From: Hypoxylon rubiginosum
Lineage: Eukaryota; Ascomycota; Sordariomycetes; Xylariales; Hypoxylaceae
Length of the DNA stretch: 64,000 bases
NCBI GenBank assembly: GCA_902806565.1
Contig: CADCXA010000050.1
Location: 248,001 to 312,000 of the forward strand
Direction of reading: 5' to 3'
In this document: in pieces, positions 10,176 through 23,217 of the stretch
Layout: each line of letters starts with the position of its first letter
Position numbering within the stretch: position 1 is the stretch's first letter
Made by a program: the position numbers and the translations under genes
The notes under the pieces: model-generated
Told to the model about the DNA's origin: nothing
What the model saw: only the letters and a program-made list of their open reading frames with translations
The model's database searches: none

Positions 10176-12240
10176 GGCTGCTAGTCCTTTGATTGATGTA
10201 GCAGAATAGATGAGAAGTGACAAGAATGGATTAGGTGGTGTTCTCAGGAGAACAGCCGGAAACTGGTGAGAGAGAAATGGGAGGTGGGCGAAGAAAAAAG
10301 AAAAGAAAAAGGATGACTGATGACTGAAGGAGAATAAATAAAACGTTAGTCGCGTTGTTATTTTTATTCATGTGTCGGAAGCAGTAGGGGAAACTTGCTC
10401 TTGATGTTCTTCAACGGAGAAGGAGCTAGGTCGTCTACACCATTGTCGAGAAGGCGTGGGCAAGGCAACGGCGGAAGTCAACTTTAGATGCTCGGGCAAC
10501 CGCACTCCAGGGCAGTTACAGCCCGTACATAGTATTATGAATCATTACAGTTGCCTTAGTGGCATCTAATTGTTAGATTTTTCAACGAGACTAAATTCTA
10601 CTGATGGTAGGCGGTGCTCAGACATGATATATCGGCGAGCCTCAACGACCACAGCGTCTCTATCCGAGCCATATACGCGACAGACGAAGGAAAACTTTTA
10701 AATATCTTGGTCTGGGTGCATTAATCATATACGCGGTTGGCATGTACGATTATATCCTGTCCCAGGCATTTAAATCATAAGCTGGCCTAGTTTCCTTACT
10801 AAATGTTGACCAGCTTAGGAAGACTAAAGCGGTGCGCCTCCTGTGAATATGGACTTCCTACTGTGGATAGAGGAGAATAGTATCAATCAAAATCAAGCTA
10901 TACCTAGACGCTTAAACGGGAACATAGACTCCCAGTTTAATATCACAGCCCCAGTGGTTGTGGATGAAGTAACCGTGGCCATAAGAAGCCAATATTCGCT
11001 GATTACTCACCTGAACTCGTCACTTCTTCGTTATAGTTTTTATACAGAAAATATATCATCCAATTACTAATGATGGGTATATGATGCACGGTACGGAATA
11101 AAGTAGCAGCACAATGGAAAGGTTTACTTGTAGTGTCGCCGCAACCTACCTTTAAGCTATGCAACCATACCATTTTTTACAATATATGTGTATGCAGATT
11201 GTAAAGGAGTAGTAGTATTATACTACGCTACTCAGGCATTCGTAGAGATTGCTTACACGTCTACTACCTGATGTACGGTCCGTAGGTGTACCTCTTTGCG
11301 GCTGTCTAAAACCCCACGTGTCCGGTGCCGATGATACCCAGGTGCATACCTAGGTATGTAGTTAGAAATCCGACGTGCTGAGCTAGGAGCCGAGCGCACT
11401 TCGGATAGTCCGGTGGGAATAGTGCGAAGTCGGGCCTCCGTGACTCTACCTAACGGCCTCGCGGGAATGATGGCCTTGCTGCTAAAAGGAGCACGGGAAA
11501 GGGTCTGATTATATATGACCGTCTTGTACACGGGATGGTTAAAGTTGGAGCATGTGAAAGGTATCTTACACATGAAGTCGGTTGAAATACGTGTTATGCT
11601 TAGTCGTTAAAGTGTGAGTGACTACAACGCAAGGAATATCCCATCACCGACGGTTAATATTTGTATGGGTTAGGGTATGTAAGTCCCTCGATTATTCGTT
11701 AGATAGCCGTGTAATTAGTAATCGGCGGTTAAGGCTGCAAGGATGCCCAGGTAGGCACTCATTCAAATAAATTAATTGAAGGGAATTCTGGGTTTCCATT
11801 GATGGATCATCTCTGCATATTTCGAAATTAGAATATGTAGGAGAGCGATGATTGTGTCAACGTGACGCCTCTCTCGTGATTAGGAGGTATGCATGTAGTG
11901 TAAGTAAGTTGTATAATGTACGTCCCTAAGAATGTCGAAGAAGCGAGGAGTATTCCGATAGCTGGGAAGATATAGTCTCTCTCGAGAATGGGGAGAGTCA
12001 TCGTGTGGTCAGAAGCTTCGGAAGTTGAAGGGAAAGGCGACCACGTTACTCGTCCGAATACTGTTAGTCCTACTATGTATGTCACGTATCCAAGCTGCCA
12101 GCTTGGCGAGGAGAGTGGAGTGTGGGGGAATGGGGAAGAGAACGATTAAATGATGCCAAGGCGGGGGCGTTTACCGTGCCGAGAGACAAGAGATGCAATC
12201 GTTCCCCAAGCAAGTCCCCCAGCAGTTCTCCAGCACGGTA
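10176..12240. other. Gene-poor flank leading into the AT-rich block
   Basis: I see no supported gene in these 2 kb. Base composition drifts towards A/T and open frames are short. An exact ACCTAGGTA word lies at 11348-11356. The region may hold decayed repeats. Confidence 0.45.
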
Positions 12241-12262
12241 TCGTTATCCTACCACCTGTTCG
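12241..12262 (+). repeat. Left copy of a 22-bp inverted repeat flanking the AT-rich block
   Basis: These 22 bases match, exactly and in reverse complement, 19429-19450 on the far side of the AT-rich block. Outside the 22 bp I could not extend the match convincingly. It may be a remnant of element ends or of two oppositely oriented repeats. Confidence 0.7.
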
Positions 12263-15200
12263 CCCCACTTTATTAGCTTCCCGTTAACTTTAGGTTTTGT
12301 AACTTTTTTAACAGAATCCACGCTTACACGGTAATTTTAAGTGGATATTTATTAGTTATAAACCTATATTTAATATTTTATAATATTATATATTAAAGTT
12401 ACGTTTTTTTCTTTTTTATTTTTAATTTTAATTATATTTTAAAGTTATTTAAAAAATTAAAAATATTAATTTAAAAATATAATAAAAATTATTAAATAAA
12501 CTAAATAATTATTTTAAATTATATTACTAATTTAATTTTATAAGTTTTTTTAATTTAAATATATTATTAATTTATTTTTTAATTTATAAAAAAACTTTTT
12601 ATTAATATTATTTTTTTATTATTATATATAAATTTATTTTATTTATTAATAATAAGTTTTTTAATATTTAATTTTTATTATATTTTTAGTTAATTTATTT
12701 TATATATAAATTATAATTTAATATATTTTAATTATTTAATTATTATAATAATTTAATTATTAACTTATAAATTTAATTAAAATATATATATATTTTTTTT
12801 TTTTTTAATCCTTTATTTTAATAATAAATTATTAATTAAATAAACTTATTTTAATATTAAAAAAATACTTTGGTTTAAAAAATTTATATTAAAATATTTA
12901 ATAATAAAAATATATTTTATTTTATATTAAATTATATTTTAATAAAATTTTATATTAAATTATTTATTATTTAATTATATAAAATATAAATATATTAATT
13001 ATTTAAAATAATAAATATATTTATTTATTAAGATTTTTATATTTATATAAATAATTATTAATTATAAATAAAAACTATTAAAAGTTATAAATATTTATTT
13101 TTATTTTAAATTATTTATATTTAATTTAATATATTTTAATAACTTATTTTAATAATATATTTTAATATTATATTTTTAATAACGTATTTTAATAATATAT
13201 TTTAATTTAAATTTTATATAAAATATATTAAACTTAAAATAATATATATATTTCTTATTATATTTATTTAATTATAATAAATAACTACGTTTAAAAAAAT
13301 AAAATTATTATAAGTTTTAAATAATTATTTTATTAAATTATAATTTTTATTTTAATTTAAATTTTATATAAAATATATTAAATTTTTTTTAAACGGTATA
13401 TTTTATTAAAATAAATAATTACTATTTATAAAATAAAATTATTATAAATTTTAAATAATTATTTTATAAAATAAAATTATTATAAATTTTAAATAATTAT
13501 TTTATTAAATTTTAATATTTACCTTAAAATTTTATAGTTAATTATAATTATAATTATAAATTATTAATTTAAAGTTATTAAATATAATAATAAATAATTT
13601 ATATAATAAATATATAATATATTTATAATTAAAAACCTTTATTTTTATAATTTTTTCTTATAATATTTATTTATTAAAATTAGAAATTTTATTTAATTTT
13701 TATATATTTTAATATATATTTATTTATTTAATAATTTAATTTTAATTTTTTAAAATTACTTAGTTATTATATATAAATTTTTATATTAAACTTAATTTAC
13801 TAATAATATTTAAAATTAAATTTAATTATATTATAAATTTATAAATTATTTTTATAATATATATATTTTAATTAATTTTTATAAACTTTTAATAAAATTT
13901 AAATATTTAAAATATTAACCGCCGCTTTTTTAAGGTTTTTTATAAGTTAAATAAAACTATTTTAAGTTAATTTATTAGTTTTTTTAAAATTATACACCAC
14001 TTTAAACTTATTAATTTAAAAATATTAAATATTATTAACCTTTTAAAATAATTTTATTATATTAATATTTTTTTTTATTTATTTAATTAAAAGTTTTATA
14101 ATTAATTTAATTTTAGCTTTTAAATTTTTAATAATAATTATATTAATTATTAAATTATTAAATTAAGTATAAGATTTTTTTTAATTTTTAATTATATTTA
14201 AATTATTATTAAAAATTTTTATTTATATTTATAATTATAAACTTATATATAACTTTTTAATAATAATAATAATAATATTAAAATATTTTTATTTAATTTT
14301 AAAAATAAAGTTAAATTTAATTATAATTTTTTAAATTTTTAGTTTTTTATAAATATATAAACTTTTTTTATTTTTATTATATTTTTTTATAACTTTTTAA
14401 ATACCTATAAAAAATTCTTTTTTTTAAATAAAAATATTTTTATTTAAAACTTATTTATAATAACTATTAAAAATTTTAAAAAAATTAAGTTTTAAATTTT
14501 TTTTTTTATTATATTTAGTTTAAAATAAATAAATAAAAAAATAACATTTTTAAAAAATCTTTTTATTACTAATATTACTTATAAATATTATAAAATATAA
14601 AAATAATTAATAATTTTTTTAAATATAAAAAAAAGATTATTTAATAAGTTATAAATTATAAAATATATATTTATATTTGTTTTTTATTAAATAATATAAT
14701 TAATATATAAAAAAATAATATAATTTATTTTTATAATAACTAGAAAAATATAAATTATATAAAAATATTAAATAGTTTTTAATTTTAAATTTAAATTTAA
14801 CTTTAAAATTAATAAATATTAAAATAAATTAAAAATCTTTTTTTTAATAAAATAAATAATATATTAGTTTATAAAATATTTTAAAGTTATAGTTTAAAAT
14901 ATATTAAAATATAAAATATTAAAAACATTTAAAATAATATTTAAAAAAAAAACCCTAAGGTTATTTAATTCTTAAAAACCTTAAAAATATATAATTAAAA
15001 TTTTAATAAAGTTATTAAACTTAAAGAAATTAATAAATAATTTATCTTAAAAAAATAAAATATTTATTTTTACGATTAATTTTAAAGTATTTAAAATAAT
15101 ATAATATTTATTAGTTTTATTTAAACTTAAAAATAATTTATTAAAACTTTTATATAATAAAATATTTTTATTATAATAAACTTTATATATAATATAATTA

Positions 15201-16888
15201 AATAAAAATAAAAATAATATTTTTTTATTATTATAAGTTATAATATATATAACTTTTAGATTTTTTATATTTTTATATATTTAAAAAATTAAAATTTAAT
15301 AATAATTTATTTAAGTTTTAAAAAAATCATTAAATAAGCCGATAAAAAAATTTATAAATAAAAACTTTAATATATAATTACTAATAATAATTTTATTAAA
15401 TAAAAAACTATATAAAAAACTTTTATTATTTTTATAAAAAAACTTATTAAAAACTTATTTAAAAAAATTTAATTAAAAACCTTTTTTTTAAAAAAACTAT
15501 TAATTATAAAATTTATTATTTCTTTTATATTTATTATATTAAAAAGTTGTTTTTTAAATATATTAAAACTTATAAATTATTTATAATAATATATAAATAT
15601 ATATTAAATATATTATATACTTAAAAAATTAAATATAAATATTACGAATTTATTAATAAAATTATTAATATTTATAAAACTATTTATAATTTAATTAATA
15701 TTTAATATATTTAATAAATATATAAAGAAAAATTAAAAATATAAACTTATTTTATTAAAACTAATATTTTTTTATTTTTTTAATATTTAATATTAAACCT
15801 TATAAAAGTGTAATATTTAAAATTAAAATTAAATAATATTAAATAATAAATAATTTTTTAAAAAATATTACTTAAAAAAGTTATTATAATTTAATATATT
15901 AAAAAAAATTATTATATTAAAGTTAAAATAATTATTAATAAAATTAAATTAAATTATTTACTATTAATTAAAGGTTTTTTTAATTAAAAATTTAAAGTTT
16001 TATTATTTAAAATATAAGGTATAATTAAAAAATAATATATTAAAAAAAAATAATTTTAAATAATAAAAATAACCAAGTAATTTTTTATTATAAAAAAAAA
16101 ATTATTATATTTAAGTTTAATATTATTAATAATAAATCCTAGGTTTTTATTTCCAGGTTTTTTTAAATATTAATAAATACTAATATTTTTATTTATATTT
16201 ACATTTAATATAAGAAATAATAATTATTATATAAATATATATTTTTTTACTAGTTATTTTTTAATATTATTATTAAATAATATTATAAATAATTTATTTA
16301 TATATAAAAAAACAATAGCTTTAAAATATATAAATAAATTTAAAAATTATTTTAAGTTTAAATAATAAATATTATTATTAATATATTACTTATAATAAAA
16401 ATAAATATTTTAAAAATTATAAATTAATTTTAACGAAAAATTTACACCACTTATAATTAGTTTTTTAATTAAATATTAAAAGTTATTAATTATATAAATA
16501 AAATAAATACTTTAAAATTAAAAATATAATAAATATTAAACGTAATTAAAAAATTTAATATATTATTAAAAAACACTAATAAAATAATTAATTTAAAAGT
16601 TAAATTTAAAAAATAAAATAATAAAATAAAGTTTTTTATTTTTTTTTACTTTTATAGATATTAAAATAATATAATAATTATTACGAAATATTAAGTTTTA
16701 TAGTTAAAATTTTATTTTTTTTTATTTAATTTATAATAATTAAATAATTAATATAAAAATAAGTTTTTATAAAATTATTTTAAATATAAATTTAATTTAT
16801 TTTAATAAATTTTAACTATTATATATAAAAGGAAATTTTTATAATTATTATTTAAAAAAATATTTTTTAATTACTTATTTTATTTTAA

Positions 16889-16895
<7 letters not shown>

Positions 16896-16927
<32 letters not shown>
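16896..16927. repeat. Poly-A tract, 32 bases
   Basis: An uninterrupted run of A inside the AT-rich block. It could be a relic of a retroelement poly-A tail or simple slippage in low-complexity DNA. Assembly length is uncertain. Confidence 0.7.
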
Positions 16928-16928
<1 letters not shown>

Positions 16929-18200
16929 CCTTAAAAATATATATTATTATTATTAATTAAAAAAATCTTTTAATAAAATATATATTAATATTATTTCTTA
17001 TTTATTTAAATAAATAAATAATAAAAAAAACTTTTAATTATTATAATTATTATAAAAAAAAAAAAAAAAATTTATATTTATAAAATAATAACTAATTTTA
17101 TTTTATAATTTATTAAATTTATTACGTTAAATAAATTTTTTTTTATTATTTTTATTTATATAAATGGTGTTATTTTTTATTATTAATAAATTTAACTTAA
17201 ATTTTATATTTTAATTAATATTATTTTTTTATTTTTTTAAACGTTTATTAATATTAAAATTAATATAATTTAAATTATTAAAACTGGTATTTTTAATATT
17301 TAATTTATTTAAATTTAATATATTTATATTTAATATAAATTTATAATTAAATAATTAAAATAATATTTTTAAACGTTTTAATAAACAATTAAATTTATTA
17401 TTATATATATTATTAAATATTATTTTATTATAAAATAATTTATTATAATATAACTTAATATTATAAATATTAAAATTAAAATTAAAAAAGTTTATTAAAT
17501 TAATAATAATAATAAATACGTTTTTACTACTTTTTATTTAATTTATATTTAATTAATATTTAATTTTAATATAAATTTAAAATTTATAAATTTTAAATTA
17601 AAATTTATATTTAATATTAATAATGTTTATTTTTTTTATTATATTGTTTTTTAAGAAATAAATTTTAATAATATATAATTTAAATATTTTAATTTTAACG
17701 GTAAAATTAATAAAAAATAATATAATAATATTATTAAATATAAATTAAATAAAATAAATAAAAAAATATTTAATAAAAACTTTAATTATAATATTATATT
17801 ATAAATTATAATATAAAGTAATAATTTTAAAGTTTTTAATATTTTTATTTAATATTTAAAATATATAAATAATTAATATTATTAAATTTAATTTAATAAT
17901 ATATATAATAATAATATATTTTAAAATAAAAATAAAATTATTTTAATTTAAAAAATAATAAAAATCTTAATAAAAAAATAATAAATTTAATATTTTATTA
18001 AAAATATTATTACGTTATATTAAACTTAAAATATTAAAATCTTATATATAATTTTAATTAAATTAATTTTTAGTTATTATTAAATAAATATAATTAAAAT
18101 AAAACTTAAGTTTTATTTTAATAAAATAATAAACCTTATTAAAAAACTTTTAAATAAATAATATTAATAATTATTATTTTAAATCTTTTAAAATTTTTAT

Positions 18201-18257
18201 TTTCTTTTTTTTTTTTTTTTTTTTTTTCTTCTTTTTTTTTTTTTCCTTTTTTTTTTA
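18201..18257. repeat. Pyrimidine tract (T-rich with interspersed C), about 57 bases
   Basis: Runs of T broken only by single or paired C bases. It is the second long homopolymer-like tract of the block, in the orientation opposite to the poly-A run at 16896. Confidence 0.7.
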
Positions 18258-19428
18258 TTATTTATATTATATTTAATATTATTAATAACAAATTATAAAA
18301 TAAATACTTTAATTTAATTTAAAATTATTTATAATATAAATTTTTTAATTTAATTTAATTTAATTTATAATAAATTTAACTTAATTTATAACTAGTTAAA
18401 ATAATAAAAAAAATGTTTAAAATAACGGTAATTTTTTTAAAAAAAACTAATAATTAAAATTTAAAATAATAAAATATTAGTTTATAAATATTAAAAAAAT
18501 ATATAACTAAGGTTAAATTAATTATAAAAACTTTTAATTTAAAATAAATAAAAAAAAATATTAATATAATAAAATTATTTTAAAAAATTAATAATATTTA
18601 ACACTTTTAAATTAATAAGTTTAAAATAATATATAATTTTAAAAAAATTAATAAATTAATTTAAAATAGTTTTATTTAATTTATAAAAAATCTTAAAAAA
18701 ATAATAGTTAATATTATTTAATTAATAATAATTAAAAAAATATTATTTATAATTTATATAATTTAAAACGTAAAAATAATAATGTTTTTTATATAAAATA
18801 TTATTTATAAATATAATAATAAAATTTAACTTTATTTTAAAAAAAAAAAAATATTAATTAATTTTTAAACTTATTAATATTTTTTTTTATTATAAGTTTA
18901 TTAATTTTTTATTATAATATATAAAATATAATATATTATAATATAATTAATATTATTATTATTAAAAATATTAAAATTAAATAATAACTTTAAATTAAAA
19001 TAATTTAAATAATAAAAATTAATAATATATAATAATATTTAATATAATTAAATTAAAAAAAATAACGTAATATTATATAAATATATTTTTAATATAATTA
19101 TTAATATAATTATTATATATTTTATAAAAAAATAATTTAAAAAAAAATATATATAATTATAAATATTATAAAAATAATATAATAATAAATTAAAAAATAA
19201 ATAAATTTATAATATTTAAAATTTAAAATATATAAAATTCTTAGTTTAAAAATATAACTATATATATTATAAATTAATATAAATATTTAAATAATTAAAA
19301 TATAATTTACTGGCTTACCACGGATTTATAGTTATTTAGCTAATAAATATAACTTGCTTAAAAAAAAGGGTGGTGGGGTATATACTGGAAACTTTGAGCA
19401 AAGATTGCAATTTAGTCTGTGCCACCAA

Positions 19429-19450
19429 CGAACAGGTGGTAGGATAACGA
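19429..19450 (-). repeat. Right copy of the 22-bp inverted repeat flanking the AT-rich block
   Basis: Exact reverse complement of 12241-12262. It lies about 120 bp outside the right edge of the AT-rich sequence, inside a minus-strand open frame (19593-19336) that I do not recognise as a gene. Confidence 0.7.
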
Positions 19451-21047
19451 CAACCCTCTAGCAGCCCCCTAGTAGTCCCCAGCTTCACTGACCATTCTGA
19501 CCCTTTCGAGATATGATCGTACGAAAAAAACTCAAATACTTTTGAATGTAACTCTTTCGATAACCACCAGGACAGCCCCCCGAATAAGGTCACCTTTTGG
19601 TCGGCTGTGCAAATCCAGAATGTCGGAACGCGTGTCTCTTGCTTGTATTCGATTCAGCTGTGACTTGATCAGTCGGGATGAATGCAACCTCACGTTATTC
19701 TTCAATGAAACTTGACGAGAGGAGGTGGTGGTCTGGTGGTGAATGGCAGGGTCTTGACTCGAAAGAACACCTCCAATGTTCGTGGTTTTCCTCTTTCCTT
19801 GTACGGCAGTGAGATCCGAACTTCGGTCATCCCCATATTATTACCATTACATCCAACCCATGGATGAATATCATGGATATCATGGATATCGTGGATATCA
19901 TGTGTAGGCCGCCGGGGTCGCTTTGCCGTACTCGGTCATTAAGATTGAGATGTTAGATGCACTGGTAATGGAGTATGTATGCAAACTTGATTCTCTATTG
20001 ATTAGACTCGAAACTTGAAGTTGTGCCAAACTTCAAGACGGGTGACCAGCATTAAACTGGTAAAGAAAACTCGGGAGCTTAATTCGCTTTTTATCTGCTA
20101 TACGTACCCCCTAGAACTCCGCATAGGCCGCTAAGAGATCGGGTGGCTGCGGTGTCACTAGGATCGCTAAGGGGGTTCGCTAGGGGTCGCTAGGGGTTAA
20201 GGTCGTAGGTGACCTCGGGTGGTAATGACAACCTGAAATAAGGGGGCATCCCAAAACCACCTAAAACCGCCCTGCAAAATGGGACCTAGCTGGCCCTGGC
20301 TTGCCCTGGCTGGCCCGCAACCTTAGCCCAAGCCCCCGGCCGGAAAGTTGATGGGTTGATCGTTCCAATTTCATTCGCGGCTCCCTTTTAAATGTGAATG
20401 GCTGAATCTGAATCTGAATCCCGTCTTTTCAATCTGCGTCTTGTGAAGCCCCCGGAACTCGAAACCGGAGAACTTGATGTTCGTCCTCGAAATCCAACTT
20501 GTTCAATTTGAATTTGGTCATTTCTCTTAGTCCTAGTCAAGTCTTTGCCAATTCTCATCCGTCAGAGCCGAGCAATAACATCATCAATCATCGATCACTG
20601 GTATTACCAACAGTTAGCGACCACTGACCACTGCATTTCCCTGTGGTGATCTCTGGTCTTTGGTCTCTGGTTACTGGTTACTGGTTCGAAGTTGTTTTTT
20701 TTTCCAACTTTGCATCTACTAATTTCCTTTCATCAATCTTTTTTCTTTTCTTCCTTCAACATCGCATTCGTTTCATCTGCATGATTTCCATGGCAGGAAC
20801 AGGCGAAGCCGACAAATAATAACCAGCTGTTTCAATTACGACCGCGTCAAATAATTCGGCAATCCTTTCGAAATCGAATGCAACTCCTGCAATTGCCAAA
20901 ACACACACCCAGACATTGCTGACGTCCATTCGCTTCCGGCTTATTCCAACACACCCGTATTGCGCGTAGCCCGATAGCCTTTGCAATCTCTCGATCGATC
21001 GCGACAGATCGCGCGATTGATCAATCACCTTTCATTCGGCTGCAATC
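19451..21047. other. Intergenic region, upstream of the UBL3-like gene
   Basis: It has normal base composition again. It holds several short tandem repeats: ATATCATGG units at 19868-19903, GCTAGGGGTC-like units near 20165-20200, CTGAAT units near 20400-20420 and TGGTTACTGGT-like units near 20655-20690. The last 400 bases are CT-rich, as in many fungal promoters and leaders. No gene is supported. Confidence 0.5.
19868..19903. repeat. 9-bp tandem repeat (ATATCATGG), 4 copies
   Basis: Two perfect units, then ATATCGTGG, then ATATCATGT. A short imperfect minisatellite. Confidence 0.85.
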
Positions 21048-21849
21048 ATGGTCGACACGACATCACCCTCTACTGGTGGAGATCAAGGTGCTAGAGAAGA
21101 GAGAGTGTCGATAAGCCAGCCTGCCGCCGACGTCGAAATGGAGGACCTATCCAAGATCGATCCCAAACCTGCCAACCCAGATGCGAATCCAGAAACCGCG
21201 CCGTCTCAAAGTCACGATACCGAGTCTTCACCCTCGCCGATACCCGTACCCGATAAGGACCCTCCGGCTGAGTCGGCGTCGGCAAAGGCTCGAGGCAAAG
21301 CGCCGGCTCAGGGCGACGTCGAGGACCTGACAATAGATCCGGTCGATCCCGCAGATGCGGCTGGGACTAACGACCTCGCCGTAGACATCATGCTTCTCCT
21401 CACCTCTGGCGCCCGTCACCCCTTTCGAATCGATGAAAAATACCTAACAAAGCGGAACGTGTCCGTAACGGGCAAGACGGAGGACGGCAGGATGGATCCA
21501 TTCAGCATCACGGTATATACACTTAAAGAATTAATACTGAGAGATTGGAGAAAGGAATGGGATCAGCCGCCGAGGGAACCCAGCGCTATAAGGCTCATTC
21601 ATTTCGGAAAACTGCTTGAGGATCGTAACCAACTTAGCCGTGAGTTATCCTTCTATGCTTATATATATCTTGGGCTATATTTTGTCCTAGTCGCTAACTT
21701 ATTAATTAGACTACCACTTCAGTCTAACCAGGAATGTCGTCCACATGACCGTCAAGCCTCAAGATTTGATAGACGAGGAAGAAGCAGCCAAGAAGGTCAA
21801 GGAGTCCGGAAGCCACGGCGGCCGTGGCGGATGCTGCGTGATTTTATGA
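21048..21849 (+). CDS. UBL3/MUB-like membrane-anchored ubiquitin-fold protein (243 aa)
   Basis: Two exons, 21048-21639 and 21710-21849, joined by a 70-bp GTGAGT...TTAG intron with a GCTAAC branch. The first ~108 residues are disordered, rich in Pro, Ser, Asp and Glu. A ubiquitin-like fold follows (about 109-210), with IMLLLTSGARHPFRIDEKYL, a helix ending LRDWRKEWDQPP, IRLIHFGKLLEDRNQL and VVHMTVKP. The end is GGRGGCCVIL. CVIL is a CAAX prenylation box, and the C-terminal CCVIL matches the ending of animal UBL3, where a cysteine next to the box can also be lipidated. UBL3/MUB proteins recruit E2 enzymes to membranes or sort proteins into vesicles; the fungal role is not known to me. The long N-terminal extension is unlike animal UBL3 (~117 aa). 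Confidence 0.82.
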
Positions 21850-22666
21850 TCTAGTCGAATTCCCCGAGCAGCAATCTGGGGGAAAACCCTCTCCCTATAT
21901 AATGAACACTCTTTCAATGTGGCGATATCATACCCCTGCTCTAGATTTGCCCTGACGGCCTGGGGGGGTGGGAAAGACGGGTAGCAAGGCATATCTACGG
22001 TGGAATCGATTTTTTGGAATTTCGGGCATTGGGTGGCGTGTAAGGTTTGATTTTATATCAGCAGAGATTGAAGCGAAAGCAATCAAGGACCAAGAGTGTT
22101 TACTATGTTGTGGGATGATACATTGGGGTTCTCTATGTGTGGCCTGTGGTGCACATCGGTAATCCTGGTGGGAAAGGTGTTGAAAGAAGGCCTCAACGGT
22201 ATCCTAGGTGCTATTTTCATACGGCACCGGGAGAGATAAGCCGAGTCCCGGCTCATTTTTGTTGTCTATAGTGCTTGCGCTTTGCTGGTCATGTCGATTA
22301 CCACCAAGAATAATGTGGTAGTACTCATGGCCATTGTCTATACCTTGTTTCCGAATACGAACGATATACCACAGTCATAACACTGGCATATACATATTGG
22401 ATACGGTGATAAGTTTCGAGAGTCAGTTTTTGGTCTTGGGGTCTAATGCCCACGAGGTGCCTATTTCATGTTGCTCGCCTGCGCACTACTGTATCGTACA
22501 ATGCAGAAAGTCGGCCTTTGACCCGTAACCGTCATGCTGGAGTTGCAAGACGTTGAGCTAGTCCATTTAATCAAGGCCCAAGCGAATCTCCATTGTCATC
22601 CCAGTCGTTCCCCCGTAAGTTAGGAAGGAACCTTCCGATTATCCATCACCGTACGGACCGGTCCTC
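21850..22666. other. Intergenic region between convergent UBL3-like and UMP1 genes
   Basis: 3' flanks of both genes. Only short open frames without homology that I recognise; no gene is supported. Confidence 0.5.
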
Positions 22667-23217
22667 TCAAATCTTCAGCTTCCGCTCCATCTCCTCGTGC
22701 ACGCCGACGGCGGACCGCTGCTCCTCGCCGGTGAAGACGTCCTCCCAGTCGATGGCGGCCTCGCGGCCGCGCAGGATGTCCTCGTGGACGCTGCGGACGC
22801 CGCTGCCGCCGCCGAGGGCCAGGGGGCGCCACTCGCCGTCGCGCGTGATCTTGAGCTCCATGCCGCGCCGGATGGGCTCGGCCATGCCGAACGTGCGGCG
22901 CAGGCTCTCCATGCGCAGGCTCTCCTGCGTCGACTCCCAGGCCTTGAGGCGGGCCTCGAGCGGGTGGCGGGAGACCGGGGCCGAGGAGGTGGAGGAAGAA
23001 GCGGAGGCGGAGTCGTCGAGGGCGGACGGGCCTACGCCGTGACGCAGGGTGTCGTGGACGCCGGGGACGGACGGGGCGGATGTGTTGCTCGCCTTGAAGG
23101 TGCTGCTGTGGGAGGACGGGGGGACTATGCGCATCGACTGGGAAGAAGGGAAAATGGTTAGCTGGTTAAGATGGAGATAGACTGGAGGGAGAGGGTAGGT
23201 TAGCTTGAGCTTACCAT
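22667..23217 (-). CDS. UMP1: Proteasome maturation factor UMP1 (POMP)
   Basis: UMP1 is the chaperone that sits inside half-proteasomes, coordinates beta-subunit joining and is the first substrate of the new 20S particle. Exon 1 is only the ATG (23217-23215). A 77-bp GTAAGC...CCCAG intron with a GCTAACC branch follows, then exon 2 (23137-22667), giving 157 aa beginning MSMRIVPPS. Family motifs are GVHDTLRHG, HPLEARLKAWESTQ, MESLRRTFGMAEPIRRGMELKI and the C-terminal DIL...IDWEDVFTG. An unspliced reading would start at the second ATG (23134) and lose just two residues. Exon 2 is much richer in G+C than its flanks. Confidence 0.9.

Larger units (their letters stand above)
12336..19308. other. About 7 kb AT-saturated, gene-free block (probable RIP-degraded transposon DNA)
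   Basis: The sequence is almost entirely A and T, with isolated C or G bases, and has stop codons throughout all frames. C followed by A is rare, while TpA and ApT are abundant. Remaining C bases are mostly before T, C or G (CTT, ACC, ACG). That is the residue expected after CpA-to-TpA RIP on both strands. The edges are abrupt, within roughly 100 bp. I infer one or more old transposons mutated beyond recognition; no protein or terminal motif can be assigned. A centromere-like AT isochore is possible but 7 kb is small for that. Confidence 0.8.

Noticed and set aside
12122..12334. Frame sharing the peptide RYPTTCS with a minus-strand frame at 19336-19593
   Set aside because: The shared peptide is explained by the 22-bp inverted repeat; neither frame looks like a gene.
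22593..23161. Plus-strand frames opposite UMP1
   Set aside because: Antisense shadows of the GC-rich UMP1 exon 2; the minus-strand frame has the UMP1 motifs.
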